From positions 1,309,501-1,373,500 of the forward strand of contig CM049319.1 in the NCBI GenBank assembly GCA_026874595.1: 64,000 nucleotides of DNA, given 5' to 3'. A program made the translations under genes and the position numbers. Positions within the stretch are counted from its first letter, which is position 1, and each line of letters starts with the position of its first letter. This stretch comes from Sipunculus nudus (taxonomy: Eukaryota; Annelida; Sipuncula; Golfingiida; Sipunculidae). The notes beneath the pieces are model-generated. The model did no database searches and was not told where the DNA came from. It was given only the letters and a program-made list of their open reading frames with translations. This document shows positions 35,727-46,000 of the stretch, in pieces.

Positions 35727-36402
35727 CTGGTATTCAAGTAAGGGTCAAAGTTCAGACATGATAAAATTTAAACAATGTAAATATTTCAGATTATTACTCA
35801 AAATCACAGTGTCCAGGTATGCCTTATCAATAAATATGACTTACCCGGTAAACATAATTGAAAGTTAACAAACAGGCTTTCAGAAAAATTGTGCATATCA
35901 ATAACCAATGTTTGGTTGTATCAAATGAGAACATCAATGACATAGTGTCCATCCAGCACCTTTGCAACATAAAATGATGCAACTTTCACTGAGTGCATGT
36001 AATGAACTCACTGATGATAACAGGCCCCACCTGTTGATTAAAAATTCTTTGTACGGAGAAGAAGTAATTTTTTGTGATTTTGAGAGTTTGCATAAATTTG
36101 CATTATTAATGAAATTTTAAAATTCTGTGTAAATCTTTTAAAGCCCACATCTAGCCCTATCAGATAAAACAAAGTCAAAATCAGTAAAGAAATAAAGTTG
36201 AAGAAGCATGTTTTGTAGACAGTGGATGGATTGCAAACAGACGGACAGACAAAAGGAAACCAGGTGCTGAATAGCCATAGCATAAGCTCATCAGGCCTAT
36301 GTCCAGATGAGCTAAAAATATGGATATTTGTAAAACAAATGTATTCACATAATTACATCTGCTTTCGAATATTTGTTGTATGTTTGTTAAATCCCAGCTC
36401 AC
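35727..36402 (-). other. Intron with dispersed-repeat fragment
   Basis: 676 bp, gtgagc to taccag. 36,220-36,325 carries gacggacagac and an agctca/gagcta pair, the end of the repeat family seen at 11,500 and 62,800. Confidence 0.7.
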
Positions 36403-36607
36403 CTGGATCAGCCACATTTGGACACTTGTCGACACCATTCAGAATGCCGTCACCATCTATGTCATTGTCACACAGGTCTCCTGTACCGTCACCATCCGTG
36501 TCTTTCTGATCGAGGTTATATAGACCTGGACAGTTGTCACACACATCTCCTGTCAGGTCACCGTCACCGTCCGCCTGGTCAATGTTGTAATGATTCGGGC
36601 AGTTGTC
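36403..36607 (-). CDS. Thrombospondin-like gene exon: three type 3 repeats
   Basis: Acceptor tgtag, donor gtgagc, phase 0 in and 1 out. It contains [37 protein letters not shown] and [19 protein letters not shown]. Dense DxD calcium ligands as in thrombospondins. Confidence 0.95.
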
Positions 36608-37455
36608 CTACAATAAAATAAGCATATTTATGTTTATGTCATGCTTGCAAGAAAGAAATAAAGCAACATTCCAACAGAAACAGTTATTAACAAAAAGAAC
36701 AAAAAGAACAGTAAGCTACTAAATATCCAATCTCTGTGCAGGTCAAAATGTTCACTCTGGCACTATGGCTTCTCACATGTAATACAAATATTATACAGAA
36801 TCCTATATACAGGTGGATGATGTGTTAACAGCTCGACTTTACTTGACTGTCAGTCAAATTTGCAAAGGAACACATCATTTAAATGTTGTGACAAACATAA
36901 ATATTTGAAATTAGATGAAAATTATCAAAAGTTGCCAGAAGAGAAGATGAAAAAGAGTCAGTTTAAGCCAATAAACCTGACTTTTGTCAAGCATTACACT
37001 ATGTACTGCTCATGGACAAATTTAATGAATGCAAAAACAGTGGTATGAAGACCAAGTCTCCCCTTCAAGTTTTTAATTATTTTTACAAAAACATTTTTCT
37101 GTCATATAGACTGCATCACAATGGTAAAATACAACTTCACTCATACAAAGGAACAACCCTCAGTTTTAAAAATGTTAAACAAATGTTAAACAAATATGAG
37201 CTACCTGAAGAAAATGGTGAAAGTCTTGAACACAAAAAGTATTGGCAGTGCTGGAATTGGTCTGTTAATAATTTGTAATAATATAAACACTACAATTAAT
37301 TGATTTTTATCTATCAAATACAACCCAAGCACCCTGTGTAATAATTACGAAGCTGACATTAGAGCAGTCCATGTTCTCCAGTGATTATCAGGTTTGTACC
37401 TCTGAGCTGGTGTATCAAGAGGTACAGGTCTCAATATAACTGTGTGTATACATAC
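36608..37455 (-). other. Intron
   Basis: 848 bp, gtatgt to tgtag. AT-rich; open frames on the + strand here have no family features. Confidence 0.75.
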
Positions 37456-37563
37456 CATAAGATCAAATATTGTATCATTGTCATCATCGTCATCACACGG
37501 ATCACCCTGGCCATCACGGTCATTGTCTTCCTGCCCGCTGTTAGGGGTGTCAGGACAGTTGTC
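37456..37563 (-). CDS. Thrombospondin-like gene exon: first full type 3 repeat
   Basis: Acceptor ccccag, donor gtatgt, 36 codons in phase 0. It encodes [20 protein letters not shown], then [16 protein letters not shown], matching the first thrombospondin repeat (DNCPNLPNSGQEDyDkDGiGD). Confidence 0.95.
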
Positions 37564-37986
37564 CTGGGGACATGAGAATAGAAAAATTTAAATATAATGT
37601 CTCTAACATGTGGATTATAAACCCAGACAGTAAGCTGGCAGCAGGTTACAAGCTCTTCTTCCACAGAATATACAGTTCATATATAATGTATGTCTGTGTT
37701 CCAATGTAATGTGAGTAAATGTTCACAAATTCAAAATATTTGTGTGAGATAACATATATAATAAAGTGAGAGATTTTTTGCAAATATTCACATTTATTTT
37801 GAATAACAAAGACAATTAAATCTAAAAAGTATAAGATACTCTTTTTTCATGACTTGATTAATGATAAATATAGTGTTTGAATAAGCATTTCTGGTACCAC
37901 AATTTGGTGACACGTAGAGACATATGATATGATCCATCTGGAGTTCCCTGGACTTTTGTTTAAAAAAAAAATACAAATCCACCTGC
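37564..37986 (-). other. Intron with apparent GC donor
   Basis: 423 bp. It begins gcaggt, not gt, if the reading frame and the family's CKKDNCP junction are to be kept (see next exon). It ends ccccag. Confidence 0.7.
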
Positions 37987-38091
37987 CTTTTTACAACCTT
38001 CCTCAAGACATGACAGTGGTATAGTGACAATACCGTCTTGATCTGGATCCAGGCCACAGAGTTTCCCGTTCCCGGCCCAGCCATTATTGCA
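37987..38091 (-). CDS. Thrombospondin-like gene exon: end of EGF region, lead-in to type 3 repeats
   Basis: Acceptor tttcag, 35 codons in phase 0. It encodes CNNGWAGNGKLCGLDPDQDG and IVTIPLSCLEEGCKK. Classic thrombospondins have GyaGNGi.CGeDtDlDG and then HCKKDNCPN, so the junction CKK|DNCP fixes the exon end at 37,987, giving a GC-AG intron (aag|gcaggt). The nearest GT donor, four bases on, would break the frame. Confidence 0.87.
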
Positions 38092-38293
38092 CTGAAATAT
38101 CAAATTAATTGTCATTTAATAACTGCAAGAAGGTACCAAACCGTACTTTAAGGTAGAAAATATAGAATGTTAAAATATCCCAAGTACTGTGTCATGGAGT
38201 CAAATCGAAGCAAGAATGACTGTTTAATGCATGGTAACAGGTGGAATAGTGGTGGTCATAAGTTTTGGAATTATTTCTTTAAAATCTTCATAC

Positions 38294-38443
38294 CTCACAC
38301 TTGTACTGTCCTGGACCTGTGTAGATGCAGGACGCCTCCTGGTGGCAGTCATGGACACCGCTGGCACAGAAGTTGGCAGGCTTACAGCCATAAAATGAGC
38401 TGCCAATCCAGCCAGTCTTACATGGTCCACATATAAAACTTCC
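38294..38443 (-). CDS. Thrombospondin-like gene exon: EGF-like domain
   Basis: Acceptor ttgaag, donor gtatga, 50 codons in phase 0. It encodes GSFICGPCKTGWIGSSFYGC, then FCASGVHDCHQEASCIYTGP and GQYKCE. GSF.CG.CktGw.G is the second half of a thrombospondin EGF-like domain; the six-cysteine pattern of the next domain starts in the same exon. Confidence 0.93.
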
Positions 38444-38847
38444 CTTCAAATAGAATATTTATGAATATATATCACAAATTATCAGAAAATTATCCAGTAA
38501 AATCAAATGAATTGTACATATATGCACATGGCACTATGACAAGCAAGGTCAATATAAATTTAAATGTTAAAACTTCTGTAATGAATAAATATATACCTGT
38601 GTTACTCATTTCTAGTTTACTTAATCTTTCAGCATTAGTTAAAGTTTTACTTCACAAATGGACACTTTAAAGTATGCAAAATATACACAGCAATTTTAAT
38701 ACTGACCAGAAGTCAGTGGATTAGTGCTTACAACTTAAATGCTACATACCAGCAGGAAAAAACTGATTATCAAAGCAGGTTATTAAATGTAATAAATATA
38801 ATTAAATGTAATTATAAATATAATTTAACGCCAATAGTAAATCTTAC
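38444..38847 (-). other. Intron
   Basis: 404 bp, gtaaga to ttgaag. Nothing else seen. Confidence 0.75.
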
Positions 38848-39102
38848 CACTGTGTTATAACAGTAAGCATTGGGATCACATCCTCCATTGTTGGTGGCAC
38901 ATTCATCCACATCCCAGCAGCGCTGTGTAACCACGGAGTCATGCTGCCCATTACAGCTATCCAGGAAGTTCCTCCGCTTGAGGGTGGCTCCCAGGGCGTC
39001 CTCGTACGTCCCCTCATAGCCCCATGGACATTCCTTACACTGGTAACCCGGCACCATGTTCTGACAAGTTGCGGGGTCCCAGCATGGGTTGTATGCTGTG
39101 CA
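38848..39102 (-). CDS. Thrombospondin-like gene exon: EGF-like domains
   Basis: Acceptor tttcag, donor gtaaga, 85 codons in phase 0. It includes CTAYNPCWDPATCQNM, YQCKECPWGYEGTYED and DVDECATNNGGCDPNAYCYN, the last a calcium-binding EGF start. The organisation resembles the EGF region before type 3 repeats in thrombospondins (vDECa..nGgCdp...C.Nt). Confidence 0.94.
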
Positions 39103-39686
39103 CTGAAAAGAAAAACAATTTACTATTGATAAAGTATTTTCCAAAGATGTGACTTTGTGAATTCTGTGTTTGGTCCAGGCAGAGTTTTGGTTGTTCGCCT
39201 CACATAATTAATATTTAAGAGACAATGAGTTGGTTGTAGGTTTTGCCATCAGATGGCAACACTAGTCCATCATGTAGTCAGACCTGTAAGACCATAACTT
39301 GTAACTGTACCATACAATAAGATGGCAAACAACATAAATGATCTGGCTATGTAAAGAAATATTAAAACTGATTATCAGCCCGATTAAAGTGATTGAATTA
39401 ATTAGTGATAAAATAAAAGCTTACCAAGATAAAATGTTAGTAGTGATTACTGACTGTGTCATCAATATGATGGAGTGAAAATATTTATACAGGGTAACCT
39501 TGGTTACAGATAATTACTGTACAGCAGTCGTAAAGTTATTATGACTTGAAAATGTACACAGAATAATCTAAATTCTACAGTCTTAATTAAATACCTTAAA
39601 GTAACAAAAACAACAGACAGTCCAAGGGAAGAATTAACAGATTTAGTGTTCCACTTACTGTAGCTTTGTTATAAAAATATACCAAC
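39103..39686 (-). other. Intron
   Basis: 584 bp, gttggt to tttcag. Nothing else seen. Confidence 0.75.
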
Positions 39687-40021
39687 CTCATTGATGTCAG
39701 TGCATGTGGTGCCATCTCCAGAGTATCCTGTAGGACAGTCCAGACAAATATGGGTGTGTGCTCCGCCACTTTTCACATTGACACACTGGGCATCTGCATC
39801 TGCGGACGTGAAACACGGCTTAGTTGTGGCCATGCAGGGACACTGGGTGGTGTCTGTACACAACTGGCAGCGGCCCCCTGCCTCGTCTGCCCAGCTTCCG
39901 TACGGGCAGGGTTCACATCGATCTTTCATCTTACTGGAGCTGTACCCAGCAGGACAAGGAAGGCAAGCAGTGGCCATTGTAGCATTTACGTAGAAACCAG
40001 GATTACACATGGTGCAGTATT
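39687..40021 (-). CDS. Thrombospondin-like gene exon: GCC2/GCC3-like cysteine-rich region and EGF lead-in
   Basis: Acceptor tttcag, donor gttggt, phase 1 in and 0 out, 335 bp. It has YCTMCNPGFYVNATMATACL, CPAGYSSSKMKDRCEPCPYG and SWADEAGGRCQLC. This is the 'C..CP.G....g...C..Cp.G.y' pattern of ephrin-receptor-like/GCC2-GCC3 modules. It ends CPTGYSGDGTTCTDINE, an EGF boundary. Confidence 0.93.
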
Positions 40022-40472
40022 CTGAAATAAATAAAACAAATGACAGTTTTATAATCATTCATGAAATACTGTGGGAGTGGTTAATTTAAAGTGTCTGAAT
40101 ATTCATACTTTTTTCATTTTACAGCATTAGCACAGTTCAAATTTTCAAACAAATCAATATGTACAAGTTGTTCATTTCAAATCAAATTATGACATTATTT
40201 AAATGATCATATAAAAAAATGTTTACAGCACAACCTACCTCCCACCTAACAAGCTCTGGTTGACCGCATATATGCTACAGGTGACTAGTACCTTGACGGT
40301 AAGGTGTAAATAATATGTGATTAACCATAAAAATAACGTTTGATGATGCAATGGTATGGCACCCAGCCAGTCTAAGCAGCCCACAAAGTGTGAACAAAAA
40401 ATAAAGCTAACAAGAATCATCAGGCTGGCTCTCTGTCATACTTCAAAGCCAGGGAGAGGAGGGTCTAAAGTG

Positions 40473-42154
40473 GTCCCTCTGTACACTGGTAATGCTGTCC
40501 ACCTCTACATGCGTGCCCTGGCTCACACTGAGTACAGGTGGTTGGACAGTGTGTTACTTACCTACATGACCTTCAGACAACATTCCCTCTGTACACTAGT
40601 ACCGCTGTCCACCTCTACACGCATACCCTGGCTCACACTGAGTACAGGTGGTTGGACAGTGTGTTATTTACCTACATGACCATCAGACCATGTTCCCTCT
40701 GTACACTGGTACTGCTGTCCACCTCTACATGCGTACCCTGGCTCACACTGAGTACAGGTGGGTGGACAGTGTGTTACTTACCTACATGACCATCAGACCA
40801 CGTTCCCTCTGTACACTAGTACCACTGTCCACCTCTACACGTGTACCCTGGCTCACACTGAGTACAGGTGGTTGGACAGTGTGTTATTTACCTACATGAC
40901 CATCAGACCACGTTCCCTCTGTACACTGGTACTGCTGTCCACCTCTACATGCGTACCCTGGCTCACACTGAGTACAGGTGGTTGGACAGTGTGTTACTTA
41001 CCTACATGACCATCAGACAACACTCCCTCTGTACACTAGTACTGCTGTCCACCTCTACACGTGTACCCTGGCTCACACTGAGTACAGGTGGGTGGACAGT
41101 GTGTTATTTACCTACATGACCATCAGACCACATTCCCTCTGTACACTGGTACTGCTGTCCACCTCTACATGCGTACCCTGGCTCACACTGAGTACAGGTG
41201 GTTGGACAGTGTGTTATTTACCTACATGACCATCAGACCACGTTCCCTCTGTACACTAGTACCGCTGTCCACCTCTACATGCGTACCCTGGCTCACACTG
41301 AGTACAGGTGGGTGGACAGTGTGTTACTTACCTACATGACCATCAGACCACGTTCCCTCTGTACACTAGTACCACTGTCCACCTCTACACGTGTACCCTG
41401 GCTCACACTGAGTACAGGTGGTTGGACAGTGTGTTATTTACCTACATGAGCATCAGACCACGTTCCCTCTGTACACTGGTACTGCTGTCCACCTCTACAT
41501 GCGTACCCTGGCTCACACTGAGTACAGGTGGTTGGACAGTGTGTTACTTACCTACATGACCATCAGACAACATTCCCTCTGTACACTAGTACCGCTGTCC
41601 ACCTCTACATGCGTACCCTGGCTCACACTGAGTACAGGTGGGTGGAGAGTGTGTTACTTACCTACATGACCATCAGACCACGTTCCCTCTGTACACTAGT
41701 ACCGCTGTCCACCTCTACACGCGTACCCTGGCTCACACTGAGTACAGGTGGTTGGACAGTGTGTTACTTACCTACATGACCATCAGACCACGTTCCCTCT
41801 GTACACTAGTACCACTGTCCACCTCTACACGTGTACCCTGGCTCACACTGAGTACAGGTGGTTGGACAGTGTGTTATTTACCTACATGACCATCAGACCA
41901 CGTTCCCTCTGTACACTAGTACCACTGTCCACCTCTACACGTGTACCCTGGCTCACACTGAGTACAGGTGGTTGGACAGTGTGTTACTTACCTACATGAC
42001 CATCAGACCACGTTCCCTCTGTACACTAGTACCACTGTCCACCTCTGCACGTGTACCCTGGCTCACACTGAGTACAGGTGGGTGGAGAGTGTGTTACTTA
42101 CCTACATGACCATCAGACCACATTCCCTCTGTACACTGGTACTGCTGTCCACCT
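40473..42154. repeat. Array G, distal part: 110-bp repeat (about 15 units)
   Basis: On the - strand each unit consists of about 102 bases matching the tail of exon 49877-50039 plus gtaagtaa. In the host frame units encode CEPGYxCRGGQQYQCTEG and a TWSDGHV-like end. Units differ at a few positions (gcgtacc/gtgtacc, ggttgg/ggtggg, gtgttac/gtgttat). It ends at the four-base target duplication acct next to the retrotransposon. Confidence 0.96.
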
Positions 42155-42887
42155 TGTTGCATGGACGTCACCCGGACATCGGAAGATGGCGCCACGAAGT
42201 GGTGTGGCCGCCCCCGTTTCCACGCTTATGGATCCACCCCGCTATCAGTGACTACTGACGCACTTTTAGAAACATAAAAACTATTCTTGGACCATTCAGT
42301 ACTGGTTTTGCAGTTCTGCCGGCGCTATCGTTTCTCTCAAGCAAAACCACAAACTTCTGCGGTTTCCACCCATTGTTGAAAACCTATAAAAGAACTCGCC
42401 TGCAGTTCGAGGCGGGACTATTGACTTCGCCAACGCCACGTTGCTGTTATCCCCGGGGACCGTGACCGTGGGCTCTTGGTCCCCAAGCCCACGGAATGCC
42501 ATAAACCACGCCATGAACTTTATTATTTAGGAAGAGGAGAGACTTTATGTTTGTTTGGTGCCACATGGATTAATACAGGACTTCAGTTTTGTGTGTGCCC
42601 GAATTATGTGTTGATGATGGACTTCAGTTTCTCGTATACCGGATTCAGTTAAGTATTTCGTTACAGTTCGTTATTTAGAGACTCGGTTTTCGTCAGAGAC
42701 TTGGTTATAAATTACGTTATGTATTGACTATTATATTATTTGTGTATGAATGTAAATATTGTAATCTAGTAATATAGTACTGTTTTTGCACCCATATTTT
42801 GGTTACGTATTCATTTGAAGAGAACGTGTCTGAGCATATGTGTTACGGTTCGGCCTGAGTTGTTTGGTGTGAAAAGGGACCGTAACA
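42155..42887 (+). repeat. 5' LTR
   Basis: Begins TGTTGCATGG and ends GACCGTAACA. It carries a TATA-like cctataaaa. Near-identical to 48,092-48,825. Confidence 0.96.
42385..42391 (+). promoter_or_regulatory. TATA-like box of the 5' LTR
   Basis: TATAAAA in a plausible U3 position 230 bp into the LTR; the right LTR has the same at 48,322-48,328. Right-copy context is tataaaacg, left is tataaaag, one of the two LTR differences. Confidence 0.6.
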
Positions 42888-42890
42888 TAA

Positions 42891-42908
42891 TGGCGACCGC
42901 GACGAGAC
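42891..42908 (+). other. Primer-binding site
   Basis: TGGCGACCGCGACGAGAC, three bases after the 5' LTR. The leading TGG pairs with a tRNA CCA end. I did not identify the tRNA. Confidence 0.7.
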
Positions 42909-43045
42909 CCTGTATTTCGTAATAACGGCTACATTTGGATGTAAAATTTCACAGTGGTCTCTATAACTTCTAGGTATTGAACTAGTATTTAACTACAATT
43001 GAACTCGGATATTTCTCAGACACGTTATCTTGATACTTTGCAAAT

Positions 43046-46000
43046 ATGGGTACGGAATTTAAACCAAATGAAATTATACCACAATTAAGAGAAAATAGGA
43101 GCTTATTGTATACGTTAAAGAAAAATGAACTTGAAATTGTTGCTCTACATTTAAATATTGACATCATGGATGTATGCACTGTAGAGGGTTTAAGAAATGT
43201 ACTTAAGAAATCATTATATGGTGATGTAGAAAGTAAAGAGGAATCTGATTTGGAGGAAAAACCTATTAAGGAACCTCTTGGGGCAACGGCTATTGACCCG
43301 ATAGAACTAGAATTGAGAAAGTATGAACTTAAATTGAAATATGAAGCGGAAATCCGTAGATGTGAAATCGAAAGAGAAACGCAAATTAAGTTGAAAGAGT
43401 TAGAGTTACAAAATCCTCAAAATCGTAAAGCACATGAGCCGTCTGAATTCCTATTCAGAAATTCGACAAAAGTACCTCCCTTCAATGAAAATGAAGTGGA
43501 GCGTTATTTCAGTTATTTTGAACGGGTGGCCACTTTAATGGCTTGGCCTAAAGGCCAGTGGACCCTGTTGTTACAAAGCGTTCTGGTTGGTCGCGCACAG
43601 GACGTTTACACTGCGCTCACAGACCAACAATGCAGGGATTACGACACTGTAAAAGAGGTCATTCTGAGAGCCTATGAATTAGTCCCCGAAGCGTATCGCT
43701 TAAAATTTAGGAATGCCACCAAAAGAGAAAATCAATCTCATGTTGAATATGCTAGAGACAAAGAAAGTGCATTTAATAGATGGTGTCAGTCTATGAAAAT
43801 TGATCAGGACTTTGAAAAACTCAAACAACTAATTTTGATAGAAGAGTTCAAAAGGCATATCCGTAGTGACATTAAAATATTTTTGGATGAACATAAAGTA
43901 AGGAATGTAAACGAGGCTGGTGTCCTGGCAGATGAATTTGCCTTGACGCACCGCCCCAGTTATACCAGTCACAGGAGGAGGTATGGTGAGAAAAGAGAAG
44001 GTAGCAAAAGCCCAAAACTGGGTCGGAGAAAGGGTAGTCCCTACTATCGGGGTCACTCCGGCTCAGGTAAACCACAGTCCGATCATGGTAAACCCCAGTG
44101 TAAAAGTCAATCTGACTCTCCTGCTCAACATAAAGAGGGACAACCTAGGACTGGACCCAAATATTGTACATTCTGTGAGTTCAAGGGGCATACAGAATCT
44201 GAGTGTTACAGAAAAAGATACGGTCAAAGTAAGCCTAAACCTAATGCATTGACTGTTACGCAGAGCATGAAACCGGTAACAATGCCCAGTAAACTAGAGA
44301 CTAAAGGTGAAACACAAAGCCCTGTCCACGAGAGCTTTCAGCCCTTTGTGTCAGATGGCTTTGTTCAGTTAGAGGGTAACCATGCAAGAAAGGCCCGTGT
44401 TAAAATCTTAAGGGATACCGGGGCAACCCAAAGCCTCGTTTTGAAATCTGTTCTTCCCTTCTCTAAAGAGAGTTACGCGGGGTGTTCAGTTCTAGTCCAG
44501 GGCGTTAATTCGGAATTTTTAGAAGTTCCATTACACAGAGTGAAACTAGAATCTGATTTAGTCTCTGAATTTGTAACTGTAGGAGTTTGTTCAAAGTTGC
44601 CAGTAGAGGGCGTTTCGCTCCTCCTAGGCAACGATTTAGCTGGTGACAGAGTGAAAATTGATCCCAGAATGACAAAATTGCCGAGCACTGATAGGGACAC
44701 AGACCTGCTCCAGCAGGAGTTTCCGGGCGTATTTCCAGGCTGTGTAGTGACTCGAGCGATGAGTAAAAAGGCAAGTCTGAAACCAGAGAGTTCTGTACTT
44801 GACCTCTCGCAAACCTTTATGGCGCATTCTAACGATGACGTCAGTGGCTTAAAGCCCGTTACGCGAGTAAATATTAAATCGCCCGTATGTGACCCAAGTG
44901 GCACACCCAGTCCAAAGGACTCGACTACAAATGTAGTACAGGGCAAACAGACCCTGAATAGAAATCTCCAAAGGAGTACAAACGGCGTGAAATCGCCTGA
45001 TCAAAATGGGCATGAACAGTTAAAGAAGGATAGGAGTGTAAAGAATGTAGAAGTTAGCATGAAAACTGATGATTTGATAGAAATGCAAAAGAAAGATCCT
45101 GATATTGCCTCCCTTAGAGAAAATGCCTTGACTAAAGAGGAAGCAGATAAAGTTCCAACTTGTTTCACCTTACAGAATGATGTACTAGTCAGAAAATATA
45201 GACCTCCCACCACACCAGCGGACGAAACGTGGAATACTCTTTATCAAATTGTAGTTCCCCCCGAGTATCGCCCAGAAATCTTAAAACTTGCACATGATCA
45301 TCCTATGGCAGGACATTTGGGTGTCAGGAAAACCAAACACAAAATTCTCCAACACTTCTATTGGCCCAAGTTAAAACGAGACGTGGCGAAATACTGTAAA
45401 ACTTGTCATGTGTGTCAAATGATTGGAAAACCAACCCACCAAATTAGTCCTGCGCCACTCTCGCCCATACCAGCAACACATGATGCGTTTGAATCAGTAA
45501 TACTTGACTGTGTAGGACCGCTAAGAAAAACTAAACATGGCAATGAATATGTTCTAACAATCATGTGTACTGCAACTAGATTTCCAGAAGCAATTCCTCT
45601 TAGAACTATATCTGCAAAGAAAATTGTTGAAGCTCTGGTTAAATTTTTTACTACTTTTGGCTTACCAAGAACAATACAAACGGATCAAGGTTCAAATTTC
45701 ATGTCAAATATATTTGCCCAGGTTATGGAAGAGCTAGGCATAAAACACTACAAATCCAGTGCCTACCATCCTGAGAGTCAAGGTGCTCTAGAGCGATTTC
45801 ATCAAACTCTCAAAAACATGATTAGAGCTTATTGTCTTGACACTGGGAACCAGTGGGATGAGGGTTTACCCTTTTTGATATTTGCAGCCCGAGAAGCAGT
45901 GCAAGAAAGCTTAGGGTTTAGCCCTTTTGAATTAGTGTATGGGCACTGTGTAAGAGGCCCCCTGGCGGTGTTAAAAGACACTTGGATCGAAAACAGTTCT

